Assembly: GCA_014281115.1 (NCBI GenBank)
Contig: JACONQ010000001.1
Coordinates: forward strand, 992,001-1,056,000
Source of the DNA: Laburnicola sp. R22_1
Taxonomy: Eukaryota > Ascomycota > Dothideomycetes > Pleosporales > Didymosphaeriaceae
Reading direction: 5' to 3'
Length of the DNA stretch: 64,000 nt
The notes under the pieces: model-generated
Seen by the model: the letters and a program-made list of their open reading frames with translations, nothing else
What the model was told of the DNA's origin: nothing
Database searches by the model: none
Shown: piece after piece, positions 1 to 12,003 of the stretch
Layout of the letters: each line of letters starts with the position of its first letter
How positions within the stretch are numbered: the stretch's first letter is position 1
Made by a program: the position numbers and the translations under genes

Positions 1-1479
1 TTACAGAGTTTGCCGAGTCTCAATTGAACGGTATTCCCGATGGTGTCGCTCTTGAGACGCTGTCATTACACGACATTGTTTTGGCAACAGAGCCGTTTGA
101 TGTTACCGCGAAATTCCTCGTGGACTGGGACTCTGATATGAGTGCGCCAGTGAGAATCAAGCCCGTGTCTTCTCGTCTTGATCTTTTCAGCGGAAATAAG
201 ACCTACTGGCTTGCAGGTCTTTCTGGCAACCTTGGTCGGTCTTTGGCAGACTTCATGATTGCACATGGGGCAAGACACGTTGTCCTGAGCAGTCGAAACC
301 CCAGAGAGGAAAAGCCGTGGATCGACTGGCATCTTTCTGAGCAGGGGGCACAAGTGAAATATTTTCAGAACGACGTCGCCGACTCCACGTCCGTTGAGAA
401 TACGCTCAAACAGATTACTGCGTCTATGCCACCGCTAGGTGGAGTTGCTCTGGGCGCGTTGGTTCTTTGCGATCGCATGTTTGCCCAGATGAAATTTGAA
501 GAGTTTCAGCAGGTCATGGACCCCAAGGTACAGGGCACTCTCAACTTCAGTCGGCTCTTCTCACTTGACTCATGTCTGCCACCTCTGGACTGGTTTATTG
601 GATTTTCATCCATTGTGGCTACTATGGGCAATCCTGGACAAGCCAACTACTCTGCGGCCAACTGTTTCATAAAAGCAGTCATCAACCAGCGCCGAGCTCA
701 AGGTTTGGCTGGCTCTGTCATTGATATATCGCGTGTCATTGGCGTTGGATACGTTGAACGAGAGATGAAGAGCGATGGGAGACTAACGAGGGAACAAAAA
801 GAGCGTCTCTTCACCGGCTCCATGACCCTGCCCATGTCGGAGACTGATTTGCACCAATTGTTCGCAGAGGCCATCGTATCGGGCCGCCCGGCGATGGTAG
901 ACAATGGCAATCACGATATAATTACCGGCATGGCACCGGTGCGCAAGGAGAACGCACATCACAAGTCTTGGCCAAACAATCCTAAATTCGGGCTCCTGGT
1001 GAAAGTGGGCGAGGAAAGTATTGCTGAGATGAGCGAGCAAGCCAGCAACCGCATCCCAATAAAGAAGCTACTTGCCGAAGCGGAATCACGAGACGAGAAG
1101 GGGAAGATCCTTAAAGGTACGTTGCAAAACCAATAACGATTCCTCGACACTACTGACTGACTGCTGTACTGCTGTAGATGCTTTGATGAATAAACTCCGG
1201 GCTGTCCTCTTTCTTTCAGGATCCGACGCCCCAGTCGAGGAAGTGCCACTCATAGATATCGGTGTCGACTCGCTGGTCGGCGTTGAGATCCGTGCCTGGT
1301 GTCTAAAAGAGCTCGACGTTGACGTCCCGGTCATGAAAATTTTGGGAGGAATTTCTTTGAATGAAATTGTGGAACAGGTACTAGACTCGTTGTTGTCGCC
1401 AGAAGATGGCGACAAGCAGAAACAAGTAGAACCTCAAGCCGCAGAGTCAGACACTTTGCAGTCAAAGGCACAAGAGTAA
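1..1479 (+). CDS. Highly reducing type I polyketide synthase, 3' part (KR-ACP)
   Basis: This is the C-terminal end of a fungal iterative polyketide synthase; the gene begins outside the window and is open from base 3. A ketoreductase domain is visible: the NADPH-binding motif GLSGNLGRS lies near bases 210-240, and the catalytic Ser and Tyr lie in FSSIVA and GQANYSAAN near 600-660. KR reduces the beta-keto group of the growing chain with NADPH. An intron at 1117-1177 (GT...AG, TACTGAC branch) joins to an acyl carrier domain with IGVDSL; the Ser codon at 1270-1272 would carry phosphopantetheine. The protein ends about 70 residues later with no thioesterase, reductase or NRPS module, so release probably needs another enzyme. 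The KR wording resembles highly reducing and PKS-NRPS enzymes. The product cannot be told from this fragment. The P450 and regulator downstream suggest a biosynthetic cluster continuing to the left. Confidence 0.93.
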
Positions 1480-2052
1480 AAGCGCGAACTACTCTGAAAC
1501 AGCGAGCTGGGGATCTCAACTCGGCATCGTTTTCTATTTCCTTTCATATCACGAAGCTTGTTCCAGAATTTCGCAATACTTGCGCAGGTTACTCGTTGGT
1601 TTCTTAGCACATGTACCTCTTCGTAGAAACGATATATCATATCAATCTATGTTCCACAAAATTATAAAATTGGATCGCTTTTTTTTGAACAAACCTGCGT
1701 CCCGCAACTATACTTTGGTAAAGGAAATAACTAGCTATAGCCTATTTTTCTGTGTACCAGCTCTGTGCAAGATATCTATCACATGAATTGGATCGCTTTT
1801 CTCCATATGAACGGTTCGAACGGTTCACTAATCGTCGAGTCGATAGCATGCGTGATACGTGCACAGCATCCGGAGGTAATAACGCCGGACCGGTAAGTTG
1901 ACCGGCGAAATTGGAGTAAATTAAGTTCGTAGAAGCAAGAAACGGACCGTTTCTATGCCGCTTGCAATGCTTGGGGCAGTGATATATCTCATTTTTTCTC
2001 CGTTAACCTGAATTTAGCAATAGCAACTCGGTGCTAGCACTACATCTCAATC
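1480..2052. other. Intergenic region between PKS and P450
   Basis: This 573 bp gap has no supported gene. It should hold the PKS terminator and the promoter of the P450, which lies in tandem. It contains a direct repeat of the phrase ATTGGATCGCTTTT at about 1671 and 1788, and near 1880 a CCGG-rich palindromic stretch around GCCGGACCGGTAAG, a possible regulator site by inference only. Confidence 0.5.
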
Positions 2053-3710
2053 ATGGAACTTCTATCTATCTATCACTTGTTCTTTGTATTGGCATGCCTG
2101 GGAACCCTCAAGCTGGTACAGTTTCTATTTAACCGTCGACAATTCAATAAGTTTAAAAATTCAAATAACTGCCAGGCGGCCATCGACATTTCGGGCGACT
2201 TTCCTTACGGATTGGATCGTATTAATCGCATCCGCAACTCGCGGAAGTCAGGCGAAGACATTCTGGACGACATTCTTGGAGGAGAGTTTAAGTATGCCAG
2301 TACTTTTCAAATGACCATGGTGGAAGGCAGCTGCGTTCTTACTACCACAGAGCCAGCGAACTTGCAAGCCATGCTCGCCACTCAGTTCGACAACTTTGAC
2401 ACCGGCAAAATGCGTCACAATCAATTCTGGCCGGTGCTTGGGAAATCGATATTCTCGAGCGATGGAGCATTTTGGGAGCACTCGCGAGCCTTACTCAGAC
2501 CGCAGTTTGTTCGGGACAACATCAACGACCTCGACGAAACAGACAAAGCATCAGATTTGTTCATGAAGACTATTGGAGCCACTGCTAGTGACGGATGGAC
2601 TTCGGCGGTCGATTTACAGCCTGCAGTGTTCAACTTTACTCTTGGTGAGTAAAAGTAAGTCGTGTACAGAATCAATACAATATACTGACGCCTGCGACAG
2701 ACGCAGCCACGTCCTTCTTGTTCGGAGAATCAGTCGAGTCCCAAGCGGCCTACATAAGTGCAAAGAATGCCGAACTTGCCGGGGTTAAGTATGCCTCGGC
2801 AGCGCAAGAGGCTACGTCTGCAAAATTCCTCGATGCTTTCGCAACTGCCAGCGACTATACGATATATAGGCTTAGACTTCAAAGTCTCTACTGGCTGGCT
2901 GATGGCTTCAAGTTTAGACGCGCCGCAAGGACGTTGCATAGCTTCACCAGCCGGTTTGTTCAGCTTGCCTTAGCAGCGACTGCGGAGAACAACAACCAAT
3001 CGGCTAAGACGACAAATGTCAGCAAAAATCTCTTGTGCAACTTGTCTACACAAACAAGGGATGGTGAGGAGCTTTGTGCGCAAGCCACAGCTGTCCTTTT
3101 TGCCGGCCGCGACACAACGGCAGCTCTTATATGTTGGTGCCTCCTCCGCCTTGCTCAACACCCGGATCTCTATGCCAAACTCCGGAAAACGGTTCTCACA
3201 ACCTTTCCACCGGGGAAATCCATTGGCTTCGCACAATTGAAGTCTTGTCGCCCTTTGCAACACTTCATCAATGAGGTTCTTCGTTTGCATCCTGCCATTC
3301 CTTTCAACACTCGCGTGGCGAACAAGCATGCCATTCTGCCTAGTGGAGGTGGGCCCAAACAAGATGCTCCGATCGCTGTACAGAAGGGTCAGACGATTGC
3401 ATTCAGCCTATATCATATGCATCGCCGTGTGGATCTCTGGGGCAAAGATGCAGCGGAGTTTAAACCAGAGAGATGGGAACAAAAAGTCCCCGCCTGGCAG
3501 TTCCTGCCCTTTAGCGGAGGCCCAAGAATTTGCATTGGACAGCAATACTCGCTGGTAGAAACGAGTTTCTTGATGGTTAAACTATTGCGCAGCTTTGACA
3601 GAATGGAGCCAGTAGGTTGGACCGATGCGTCTGCGGTGAAGAAGGGAATGGGCTTGACGATGTGGCCTCGCGACGGAGTTCCTGTGCGAATGCATAAAGC
3701 TACCAGCTAG
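2053..3710 (+). CDS. Cytochrome P450, CYP52-like, polyketide cluster
   Basis: Membrane-anchored haem monooxygenase of 533 residues from two exons, 2053-2644 and 2701-3710, with a 56 bp intron (GTGAGT...GACAG). An N-terminal hydrophobic anchor covers about residues 4-28. Family landmarks are all present: the I-helix AGRDTT at 332-337, the K-helix EVLR at 389-392, PERW at 453-456, and the haem loop FSGGPRICIGQ with ligand Cys475. The sequence around GQQYSLVET is typical of the CYP52 group (alkane and fatty-acid omega-hydroxylases) and of related P450s in fungal polyketide clusters. By position it probably oxidises the chain made by the adjacent PKS; that role is inference. The frame is intact and shows no RIP damage although the eroded island begins 1.7 kb away. 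Confidence 0.95.
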
Positions 3711-3974
3711 AGGCTCGCATTAAAGGCTCTCTAGAGTTGTCGCATGGTGCCAAGATGTGGCAGGAACGCTGGGCCACTAGCGTGAGGACTATATGGGCCA
3801 TCCTCACATGATAGATACCTAGCTAGCTTATACATCATACTTTGAGTACCACCATGCTGCGTTCCTGTGACACAAGACCGCCACACGGCTGTTCGCGCCT
3901 CCACAGAGGGTACGCGTCTATTACCCACCCAGGTATTCTTGGGTGTAATCTATGTACATAAGGAACTCTAGAAG

Positions 3975-5245
3975 TCACTCTTTAACAGAAGAAAATGTGC
4001 AACTGCGGAGCTTCTGAAGAACGAAATCTTCCTCGTGGCTCATTTCATCCAATACGAGCATGACTGCGCCCATTATTGGGCTTCGAGTCTTTTTGGGTGA
4101 CGCTGATGGGCTGTCTGGAGCCATTGGGTCTGATGGCCTATTCTGCAGTGGGCAGAACGTAACGCGTCGTGCCGAGGAGTGAAGTTCTTCAACCAAGTTA
4201 CTAATCAGACTCAATGTCATCCGGGCGTTCAAAGCTGGTCTAGAGGCCAGGCTAAATGTCCCGAGAGAAACAACTGCCGCGACTGATATGCCATCTGATC
4301 CTTGAGCATCAGAAGACCTGCCCTGGCATTGGCCATGGAGTGATTTGACAAGGGGCTTGAGCAAACGGAGGAGGTATGCGTAGCAAGAAAAAACGTGAAG
4401 CAGCAACATGGTGTTCTTGCCATCGTCTTCTTCCACGCTTTCGGGAGGGGTGGACTGGTTTGAGGATGCTCGCTCGCCAATGGATGCGCTCTTCAATAAC
4501 CCGGTAAGACGCTCCATTATAACCATGATTTCGCTAACATTGGATGATCCCGTAATGTGGAATTGTGTAAGCCCACTCCTTCTTCTGGCGTTGTCCTCGA
4601 GCTGATTTGTATCAAGAGCATGGAGTTGTGTTTGCAGGTCGAGAAGCTCTTTCAACGGCGCTGCTTCATTGGTCTCAGAGAGGCACATATCCTTAAATAC
4701 TCCTGCATGCAATTGAGCAGAGTCTCCGCCATCGGGGGCAGAGAGCCAATTAAACGGGTCAACTATGGGATAGTGTTAGATCGAAACGATCGTGTGGTAC
4801 CAGCACTTACCTTGAGAGTAAACATTATCAAAATGCAAGTTAAAGCCTGGGTTTCCGTGTGGCATAAGTGTCGCAGCCTGGGCATTCGCATCACCATGAG
4901 ATGAGGACCAGGCATCTGAACGTTCTGGCACTGGTCCTGACGAGAATCTAGATTCGTCTAGGCTAGATTGATCATCAGGCTGGGCATGTGATGCTGGCTT
5001 TTGTTAGTGTTGATCTTTCGACCAGGAACAATGGATCACATACATAGGCTTCCAGATGTCTCTCTTGGTTTGTGCTTCGGACGCCCCGTCTTCATCTTCT
5101 CGCTATAGTTGCATTGTAGCTCTAGCCTCTCGCATCTTTCGCATCTTTCGGATACTCCTTGGTGGTCGTTTGGTCTTACGCATCGATTTTTAAGAGTGTG
5201 GCATCGATCACAAGCATTACGTTGAGCCCCAGCGTGCTTTGGCAT
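3975..5245 (-). CDS. AflR-like Zn2Cys6 transcription factor
   Basis: Fungal binuclear-zinc-cluster regulator, 390 residues from three exons: 5245-5044, 4993-4811 and 4762-3975. Introns are 50 and 48 bp with CTAAC branch sites, and the joins keep frame. Cysteines 12, 15, 22, 35, 38 and 45 form a CX2CX6CX12CX2CX6C cluster. A basic linker with KMKTGRPKHKPRE follows, then a Ser-rich segment. The C-terminal half has an AflR-type layout: a short helical region beginning VFKDMC, a Leu-rich stretch with LLHVFSCYAYLLRL, and a final RSPIMGAVMLVLDEM segment. It faces the P450 tail to tail across about 260 bp. Its position between a PKS/P450 pair and the island suggests a pathway-specific activator. Candidate binding sites were not identified. 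Confidence 0.93.
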
Positions 5246-5997
5246 CTTACCTTACCACGACCAAACTCGTGTTCTGTTGGTCGTAAGATAGGAGGAAGTC
5301 GAACTAAGTGTTGTTTTCTTTATGGTGTTAGAGGGCTTACAATCTGGCAGCGCTGTTCTAGACATACCACATGTAAGCTGCGTCTCGTAATCACGCCGCA
5401 CCCGCCTCGTCACGTGGTGTTGAAAGGTGCTAAGATGAGGTGTAGAATTAATTAAGTTACTAACTCTAAGAAGCTGGCTAGTAATATATATATAGCTAGG
5501 AAATTATATATCTAGAATATTTAAATTTTAATACTTTATTTTAGTAATTTAATTATATCTAAAACTTAAAAATAGCGCTTTTAGTAGGCTTTTTAGAGTA
5601 AATAGTTATCTTAAAAGTAAAAATAAGTAGTAGTTTTACTATCTAGCTTATAAGCTTACTATTTATAGTTTAATAAAAACTAACTAATAGCTTTATATTT
5701 AATTAGTAAGTAATAAAAGTTAGAAAAAAATTTAAAATTTAGTATTTAATTACCTAACTAGTACTAGTAGGCTTATCCTTTTTAATGCGTTTTTAGCACA
5801 CCTATAGCTTTTTCTTACAGCGTTGTACTATATACTAAAAGGTCTGCGATATTTCTCTTCCTAAGTACTAGTAGGCTTATAGTAGACTAAAAATACTTTA
5901 AAAGAGTTTTATATATACAAAAACTTTTTAAATTAATTTTTTTAAATACTAAATATCTAAAATTAGTAAAATATACTTAGCTTTATTTTTTTGTAAT

Positions 5998-6605
5998 TAC
6001 CTTTTTACGCTATTTTTAATTACTAAGCAGGGGGCTCTGCTTTTTTATCATATTATTTAAGATAAAAGCCTTTGTCGTTCTAGCCCTAGATAGATTTAAT
6101 TAACGCCACATACTTAGCTTATTCTTATAATTTTTTTAATACTTTAAATATATATATATAGCATTAAATTAACTACCTAGAAGTAAAATAATAAAGGCTT
6201 TTATTTTAAAGAATAAAAAAGTAAAGCCCTCTATCTAGTAATTAAAAATAGTATAAAAAAGTAATTATAAAAATAGCGCGTTTAAACTACTACTTTAGTC
6301 TTAAACTAAAAAAAAGTTAAAAAGATATGTGTGTTGTTAATTAACTACCTAGGAGTAGAATAATACAGGCTTTTATCTTAAATAACACAATAAAAAAGTA
6401 GAGCCCCTACTTAGTAATTAAAAAGAGTGTAGAAAAGGTAATATATTTATAGAAAAGATATTTAGTAAGTTAACTTTAAATATATATAGGTATAATTATA
6501 TTTTTACACTCTTTTTATCTACTAAGTAAAAGACTCTACTTTTTCTATTATATTATTTAAAATAACAGTCTTTATTATTATACTTTTACTAGTAGATAGA
6601 TTAAA
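5998..6605. repeat. Cluster of about four ~100 bp MITE-like units
   Basis: Copies of one short unit lie at about 5998-6110 (minus), 6160-6265 (plus), 6335-6435 (plus) and 6500-6605 (minus). Each contains a core related to CAAAGGCTTTTATCTTAAAT, then a CAGAGCCCCCT block, then a TTAGTAATTAAAAAGAGC block, and starts near a GCGTTAATT motif. Further copies sit at 18114, 28025, 28205, 37231 and 59590, and at one end of each ~1.1 kb repeat. There is no coding capacity. Most copies are RIP-mutated; the best preserved is at 37231. Confidence 0.8.
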
Positions 6606-7199
6606 TTATATTACTAATCTAAAGTATAGTCCTTCTATTTATATTATTCTTAGCTATTACTTCTATAAAACTAGTATAATTCTAAGTAAGATTATATATA
6701 TATATATATATATATTCTATTTATATTAAATAGGTACTCTATAGCTAGCTATATAGATATTAATATCTAATACTTTATATTAGTAAGTATAAAAGGTATA
6801 TAAAATAAGTATATAAAAAAGAAAATAATATAATAGAACTAATTTTAGTATTAATTACTTATATCTAGAAGGGGTATATATAGAAAGGAAAAAATTCTAT
6901 AGCGTATAGGCTATAGCATATAAGTATTATATAATTTCTATATAATACTAATTATATAATAATATTAAAACTTTAATACTTTTAGGTACTCTTACCTATA
7001 TAGTATATAAATACTAGTAACTTTTTATTTTAAACTTACTATTAATAGTTCTCTCTTTTTATATAAATTAGTTACTTATTAATATATAATTTATCTATAC
7101 ATACCTTTACTTTTACTATTATTTCCTTTATTTATATATACTCTACTTTAACTAGCTTACTTTTATTTATAAAAAAATTCTATTAAGTAACTATTTATT

Positions 7200-7345
7200 A
7201 TACTTTGCTACTATATTTTGTGTATATTTTATTACTACCACTGTGTGCTAGGTGCTGGGTTTTAGTGCCTTCTGTTTTACTCCTCTCTGTGTATGGTGCG
7301 GATTCGACCTTAGTTAGAATTTTAACACGACGAAGATCTTTAATA
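7200..7345 (+). repeat. LTR-like dispersed unit, copy 1
   Basis: One of eight copies of a unit with a TTTTGTGTATATTTT stretch, GTGCTAGGTGCTGGGTTTTA, a TATA-like stretch in the better copies (CTCTATATATAG), a conserved GTGCGGATTCGACC block, and AATAAAGATCTTTAAT near its end. Other copies lie near 14945, 21130 (minus), 22985, 27580 (minus), 27815 (minus), 30788 and 35910. TATA followed by AATAAA about 70 bp later suggests a small LTR or promoter-plus-polyadenylation cassette, but no paired element with an internal coding region was proved. Confidence 0.7.
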
Positions 7346-8044
7346 CTTTGCTACTATTTATTAGAATTATAATTAGGATTATTAATAATAAAGTGGCTAT
7401 TTAGCTAATAGTAGTTAAGGGTATAATTATATAGTTAATAATAAAATTAGAGTAATAATCTATTATCTCTATAAACGCTTTTTATTTAGTTTATTCCTTA
7501 TATAATAAATAAATCTATTTATTTTATTTATTTAGGTAGTAATATTAAATTATTATATAATATTAAATAAGGGGAAGATAAACACTAATAAGGAGTAGAC
7601 ATTAAAGCTCTAAATAAAGGGGAAAGATATATAAGGCTAGCTTTTCATTATTTGTTTTTTTATTCTTTACTTTAAATATCTCTCTATATATATTCTTTTT
7701 CCTTAGCTTTTTTATCTTATTATTAAGCTAATCCCTATTATATATAATACTAAACTATATTCTTTATTATATAATATCTTATCTTTATATAATACTAACT
7801 TAATATAAATAATAGCACTTATACTAGTTATTAACTAACTTAGCTTCCTTAGCTTTACTATTATTATATAGCCTTTTTAGGGTAAAAGAATATATATTAC
7901 TTTCTTAACTAGTTCCTAGGCAAACTATATATTTATTTAAAATATCTTTATTAATATAAATATCTTTATTCTTTACTTTTATATAAATAGTAATTATAAA
8001 AATAGCCTAAGGAGTTATATATTACATATCTACTTTTATATAAT

Positions 8045-8455
8045 ATTATTATCCTTCTGGGTAGGAGTATAAACTGCCTTCACTTATTAGTTTTTAAGTG
8101 GCCCACTGCGTTTAATTACTGCGTTTTTTTATTGCGTTACTAGCGCCCACGTAATATTATGTAATATTATATTATATACGCGCTAAGCCCTAGAACCTAA
8201 AGCGCGTTAAAGTTTTACTAGTGTTTCTCTCCCTAGCTTTTAAGACAATAACTTACAATAATAACACCCTAATTTACTTGTCTACCTACTACCTTACTAG
8301 ATAATTAACTTTTACCTTTTAACCTTTTACTATATTACTAGACAATTTATAACCTACTACATACACGCTCTACTACTACTATTACTGCTACTATAATATA
8401 TAATAAATTGCGCGCGCACTCTCTACTTTTAATACTAAATAGTATTTTACTATTC
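8045..8455 (+). repeat. Long inverted repeat, left arm
   Basis: About 300-400 bp that recurs in reverse complement at 14820-15480. Shared landmarks in order are TAAACTGCCT, TTATTAGTTTTTAAGTGG, a repeated TAATATTAT stretch, GCGCGTTAAAGTTTT, ACACCCTAA and TAATATATAATAAATT. The arms enclose about 6.4 kb including the Tc1/mariner element, whose right end touches the right arm. This looks like a large terminal-inverted-repeat element later invaded by others; its transposase, if any, is not recognisable. Confidence 0.75.
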
Positions 8456-10142
8456 TTTACTAACAACCTATTAATCTCTAGATACCTAGTATTACTCTAC
8501 CTATCTTCTATAGAAATCCTATAGGACAAGCGCGTATCTATATATGCCTAACACCTTTTATAGCTATTCTATATAGATTTTACTCTTATAATTATGCTAT
8601 AGCTTCTCTAGATTATATAGCCTTATTTAGTTGTTCTAGAGCCTCTTATAACCTTTGCCTATCCTCTCCTATTGCCTTTAAAAATATATCTAGTAACCCT
8701 TATTAATATAGCTAAGCATAAGATAGCTAAACTAGTAGAGAGTAAGCTATAAGTTAAATTCCATACGTGTGGTCCCTATATACTTATTAAGGGGGTAGGA
8801 CTCTAACAAACTAGCTAAGGCAATCTATTCGCCGCACTACTTATATCCTACTACTATATAGTTAGCAACGTTAGGCGTTTAACCTTTATAATACTAATTC
8901 TAACTAGCTCTATTATTATTATTATCTTTCTTATTATACACGTATAGATGTGTAACTGCCCACCTAGTAGTAATGGCGTTGTTAGAGCAAGAAATAGCTA
9001 TGCGTATTAGATTATAACCTTAAGGTCTTACGCGATAATATACTCTATATATAAGAGTGGATAAACACTTAATATATCTAGTAGTAGATTTTTATACTTT
9101 GTGCGTAGGTAGCTGCGTTATATTATTATTATTAACTTTAGTACCTATAGACTATAGTACAGCTTATAATTAACTCTATTATAAGAGGCTAGCTAATTTG
9201 TATATACTTACAAATAGTGTTTCTAAATAGTCGCCAAACTAGTCTTATTGCTTTATACTAATTCACAGCGTTTTTTTAGAATATCTATAGCTTTCTCTCA
9301 TAGCGTTATATCGTGTACGGAACGTGCGCGAAGTATTCTTTATAATATAATATTATTATTATTATTATTATAGCTAATATAAACTTATATTTATAGGCTG
9401 CTAAATTTATTTAGTATAAGGGCTACTTTTATACACTTTTTATTTAGTTATATAGTATTCTTAAAAATATTTTATATACTTACTACTATAGTAGTAATAT
9501 TAAACTTAAGCTTTTACTAAGTGTTATATATTAGTAAACTTGTAAGTAAAATTATATAGTTTTTATATACAATAAAGCTATAGTATTAAGTGTAATTATT
9601 ACACAAAATAGGGCTAGATAATAAGGTAAATAATACTAAATATTATTTATTAATACTAGAATAAAAACTTCTCTTTAAATAAATATATACTATAGTGGGA
9701 TGCAATAAAAAAAGTTACTTAGAAAGTTATCTTTTAAAAGCCTTATAACTTATTTAATAAATTAGCTAAAAATATACTAAATTGCTTATTTTGAAGAGAG
9801 AGTTTAGGAGGTTTGAACTATGAATAGAGTATTAGCTAACTAAGCATAATTCTTGGCATATATAGCCTTAAACCTAAAGCTTTTTTTGACTCTATATTTA
9901 GAGCTCTATAACTTTTTAATTAATGTTTAATTTTATTTTAAATTTTAACTAGCCTTTCTAGGTTTAGGGTAGATTATGTAAGCAAATTTTTAAGCTAGGT
10001 CTTCTCTCTAACGTTTTTTATATTTTAGGTATAAAAATTTAGAATATGCTTATATAAGCACTAATTATATAATTTCTTAGTAAGCTTTTAGTTTATAATA
10101 ATATCTTTCTAGATTTAAATTCTTCTCTCTTAAATTCTTAAA

Positions 10143-11403
10143 ATGGCTCCAAAATTCACCACACTTAAATCTAACATTCTTCTTCTTTTAAAGGCTAAAA
10201 CGCCTAATTCTACTATTGCTACTACTTTAAATAAACCCTTAAAAGTATAAAGAATACTATTTATCGTATTAAAGAGAAAGAAAAGAAGAATTATAATATA
10301 GAAAGAGTTAGTAAAGGAAGGATTTCTAAGATAACCTCTAGGGCTAAAAGAGTTATTAATAGGGATTTAATTAAAAGTCCTAAGAAAGAAAATAAAAGAT
10401 TATTATTAGAGAATAATGTAGGAGTAGCTAAAAGAACTTTATAGTACTTCTTAAAAGAGGAGGGTTACTCTTTTAACAAGGCTACTAAAAAGCCTTTATT
10501 AAATAATAAAAAAGCTAATAATAGATTATTATTTGCTAAAGAAAGAGTTAAAAATATAGAAAATAGAGACTTTTCTAAAGTTATATTTTCTAATGAGTCA
10601 GCAATACAAAGGAGGCATGGTAGTAGGGGTAAATACTATCGAAAGAAAGGAAATAGTAAAGTTAGGAAAAAAATGGTTTCTACTAAAAATTCTAGTAAGT
10701 ATTTTAAAATTCTACCTAACTCAAAAATTCTTCTTTCTTTTATCTATTGTTTTATGATTTTATTTTTTTAATAACTATTATACTAATTTAATAATAGTCC
10801 GCGATATTACTATTCAAATCTAGAGAGCAATTTGGATAGGCGGTAGATCTAGATTAGAGTTTATTAACACTCCTAATCAGTCTACTAGCTTTATTAATAA
10901 GAATTATTTAAATAAAATCCTTATACCTATAGTTAAACCTATAGTTAAAAGGGGTATGTCCTTATATACCCTTTTTACCTCTTTTTTAATTTTTAATATA
11001 GTATATATTACTCTATATTATATTTTAAATAATTTATAAGGTTTTATATATTAATACTAGTCTAGGGTGGCAATGTTAACAAGATAACGCTAAATTCCAT
11101 AAAACTAAATTAGTTTTGGATTTCTTTGAAAAAGAGAAAATTAATCTCTTTTACCACCTCCCCTATAGTCCCGATCTTGCCCCTGTTAAAAACGTCTGGA
11201 GTCTATTAAAATATAGACTAAATAAGAGATATAATACTACTTTAGGGGTAGGTAAAAGTGAGGCTAGTATTGAGGCTTTTAAAAAGGCTATACTAGAGGA
11301 GTGGGCTTTAATTCCCCAAAAGGATATAGATAATTGTATATTATCTTTACCTGGGCGTTATAACGCTATTATAGAGGCTAAAGGGTATTATGTTAAGTAT
11401 TAG
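10143..11403 (+). pseudogene. Tc1/mariner transposase remnant
   Basis: The frame opens MAPKFTTLKSNILLLLK at 10143 and shows an N-terminal helix-turn-helix region, then SNES in place of the usual SDE catalytic motif near 10590, a QDNAKFHKTK motif near 11080 and YSPDLAPVKNVW near 11165. The usual third-acid motif is DLNPIEN; here the Glu position is Lys. Asp-to-Asn and Glu-to-Lys both fit G-to-A changes. Several stops and frame changes (possibly lost introns) break it. The last 95 codons (11116-11403) are still open but only as a fragment. It cannot encode an active enzyme. Confidence 0.88.
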
Positions 11404-12003
11404 TAATATATTATATATTACTTTATTACTATTTTATTACTATTTAATATTATTACTAAACTATTAAATACTAACTAATATAGATAAGAACCCTATATTA
11501 TACAATCATAGAACTATATTATAGACCTAAATCTATACTATACTAAGATAATAACTATTTCTATAAATTAATTACAAAGTTATATTACTCTAAAGTTAGA
11601 AGTTTTTCTTATCTCTATTTTACTTCTAAATTATATTCACTAATAGCTAAATAAGTATAAACTAGAACTATAGCTTTATAGGCCTTAATATTTTAGTTAA
11701 AACTAAATTTCTCTTATTATAATAGTCCTTATAATAAAGAATATATTTAAGTTTAAAAGTGTAGACCTTTTTATCCTCGTAGACTTAGTCTTTTTCTAGA
11801 GGTCTTTTTATATATAGGTTTATAAATACTATATATATATAATATAAAGAGTACTCGTAATCTATAATAATAGTATTAGTAATATTAATCTATAATCTAT
11901 AAAGTAATAGACGCTTTAGCCTAATTAAAAAAAAAGTAAAATTTATTTACTTAATTATATACGCTATACTATATATATAACGTTAAATATAGTTTAAAAT
12001 ATA

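Noticed and set aside
11116..11403. Stand-alone small gene of 95 codons
   Set aside because: It is the C-terminal fragment of a decayed Tc1/mariner transposase.
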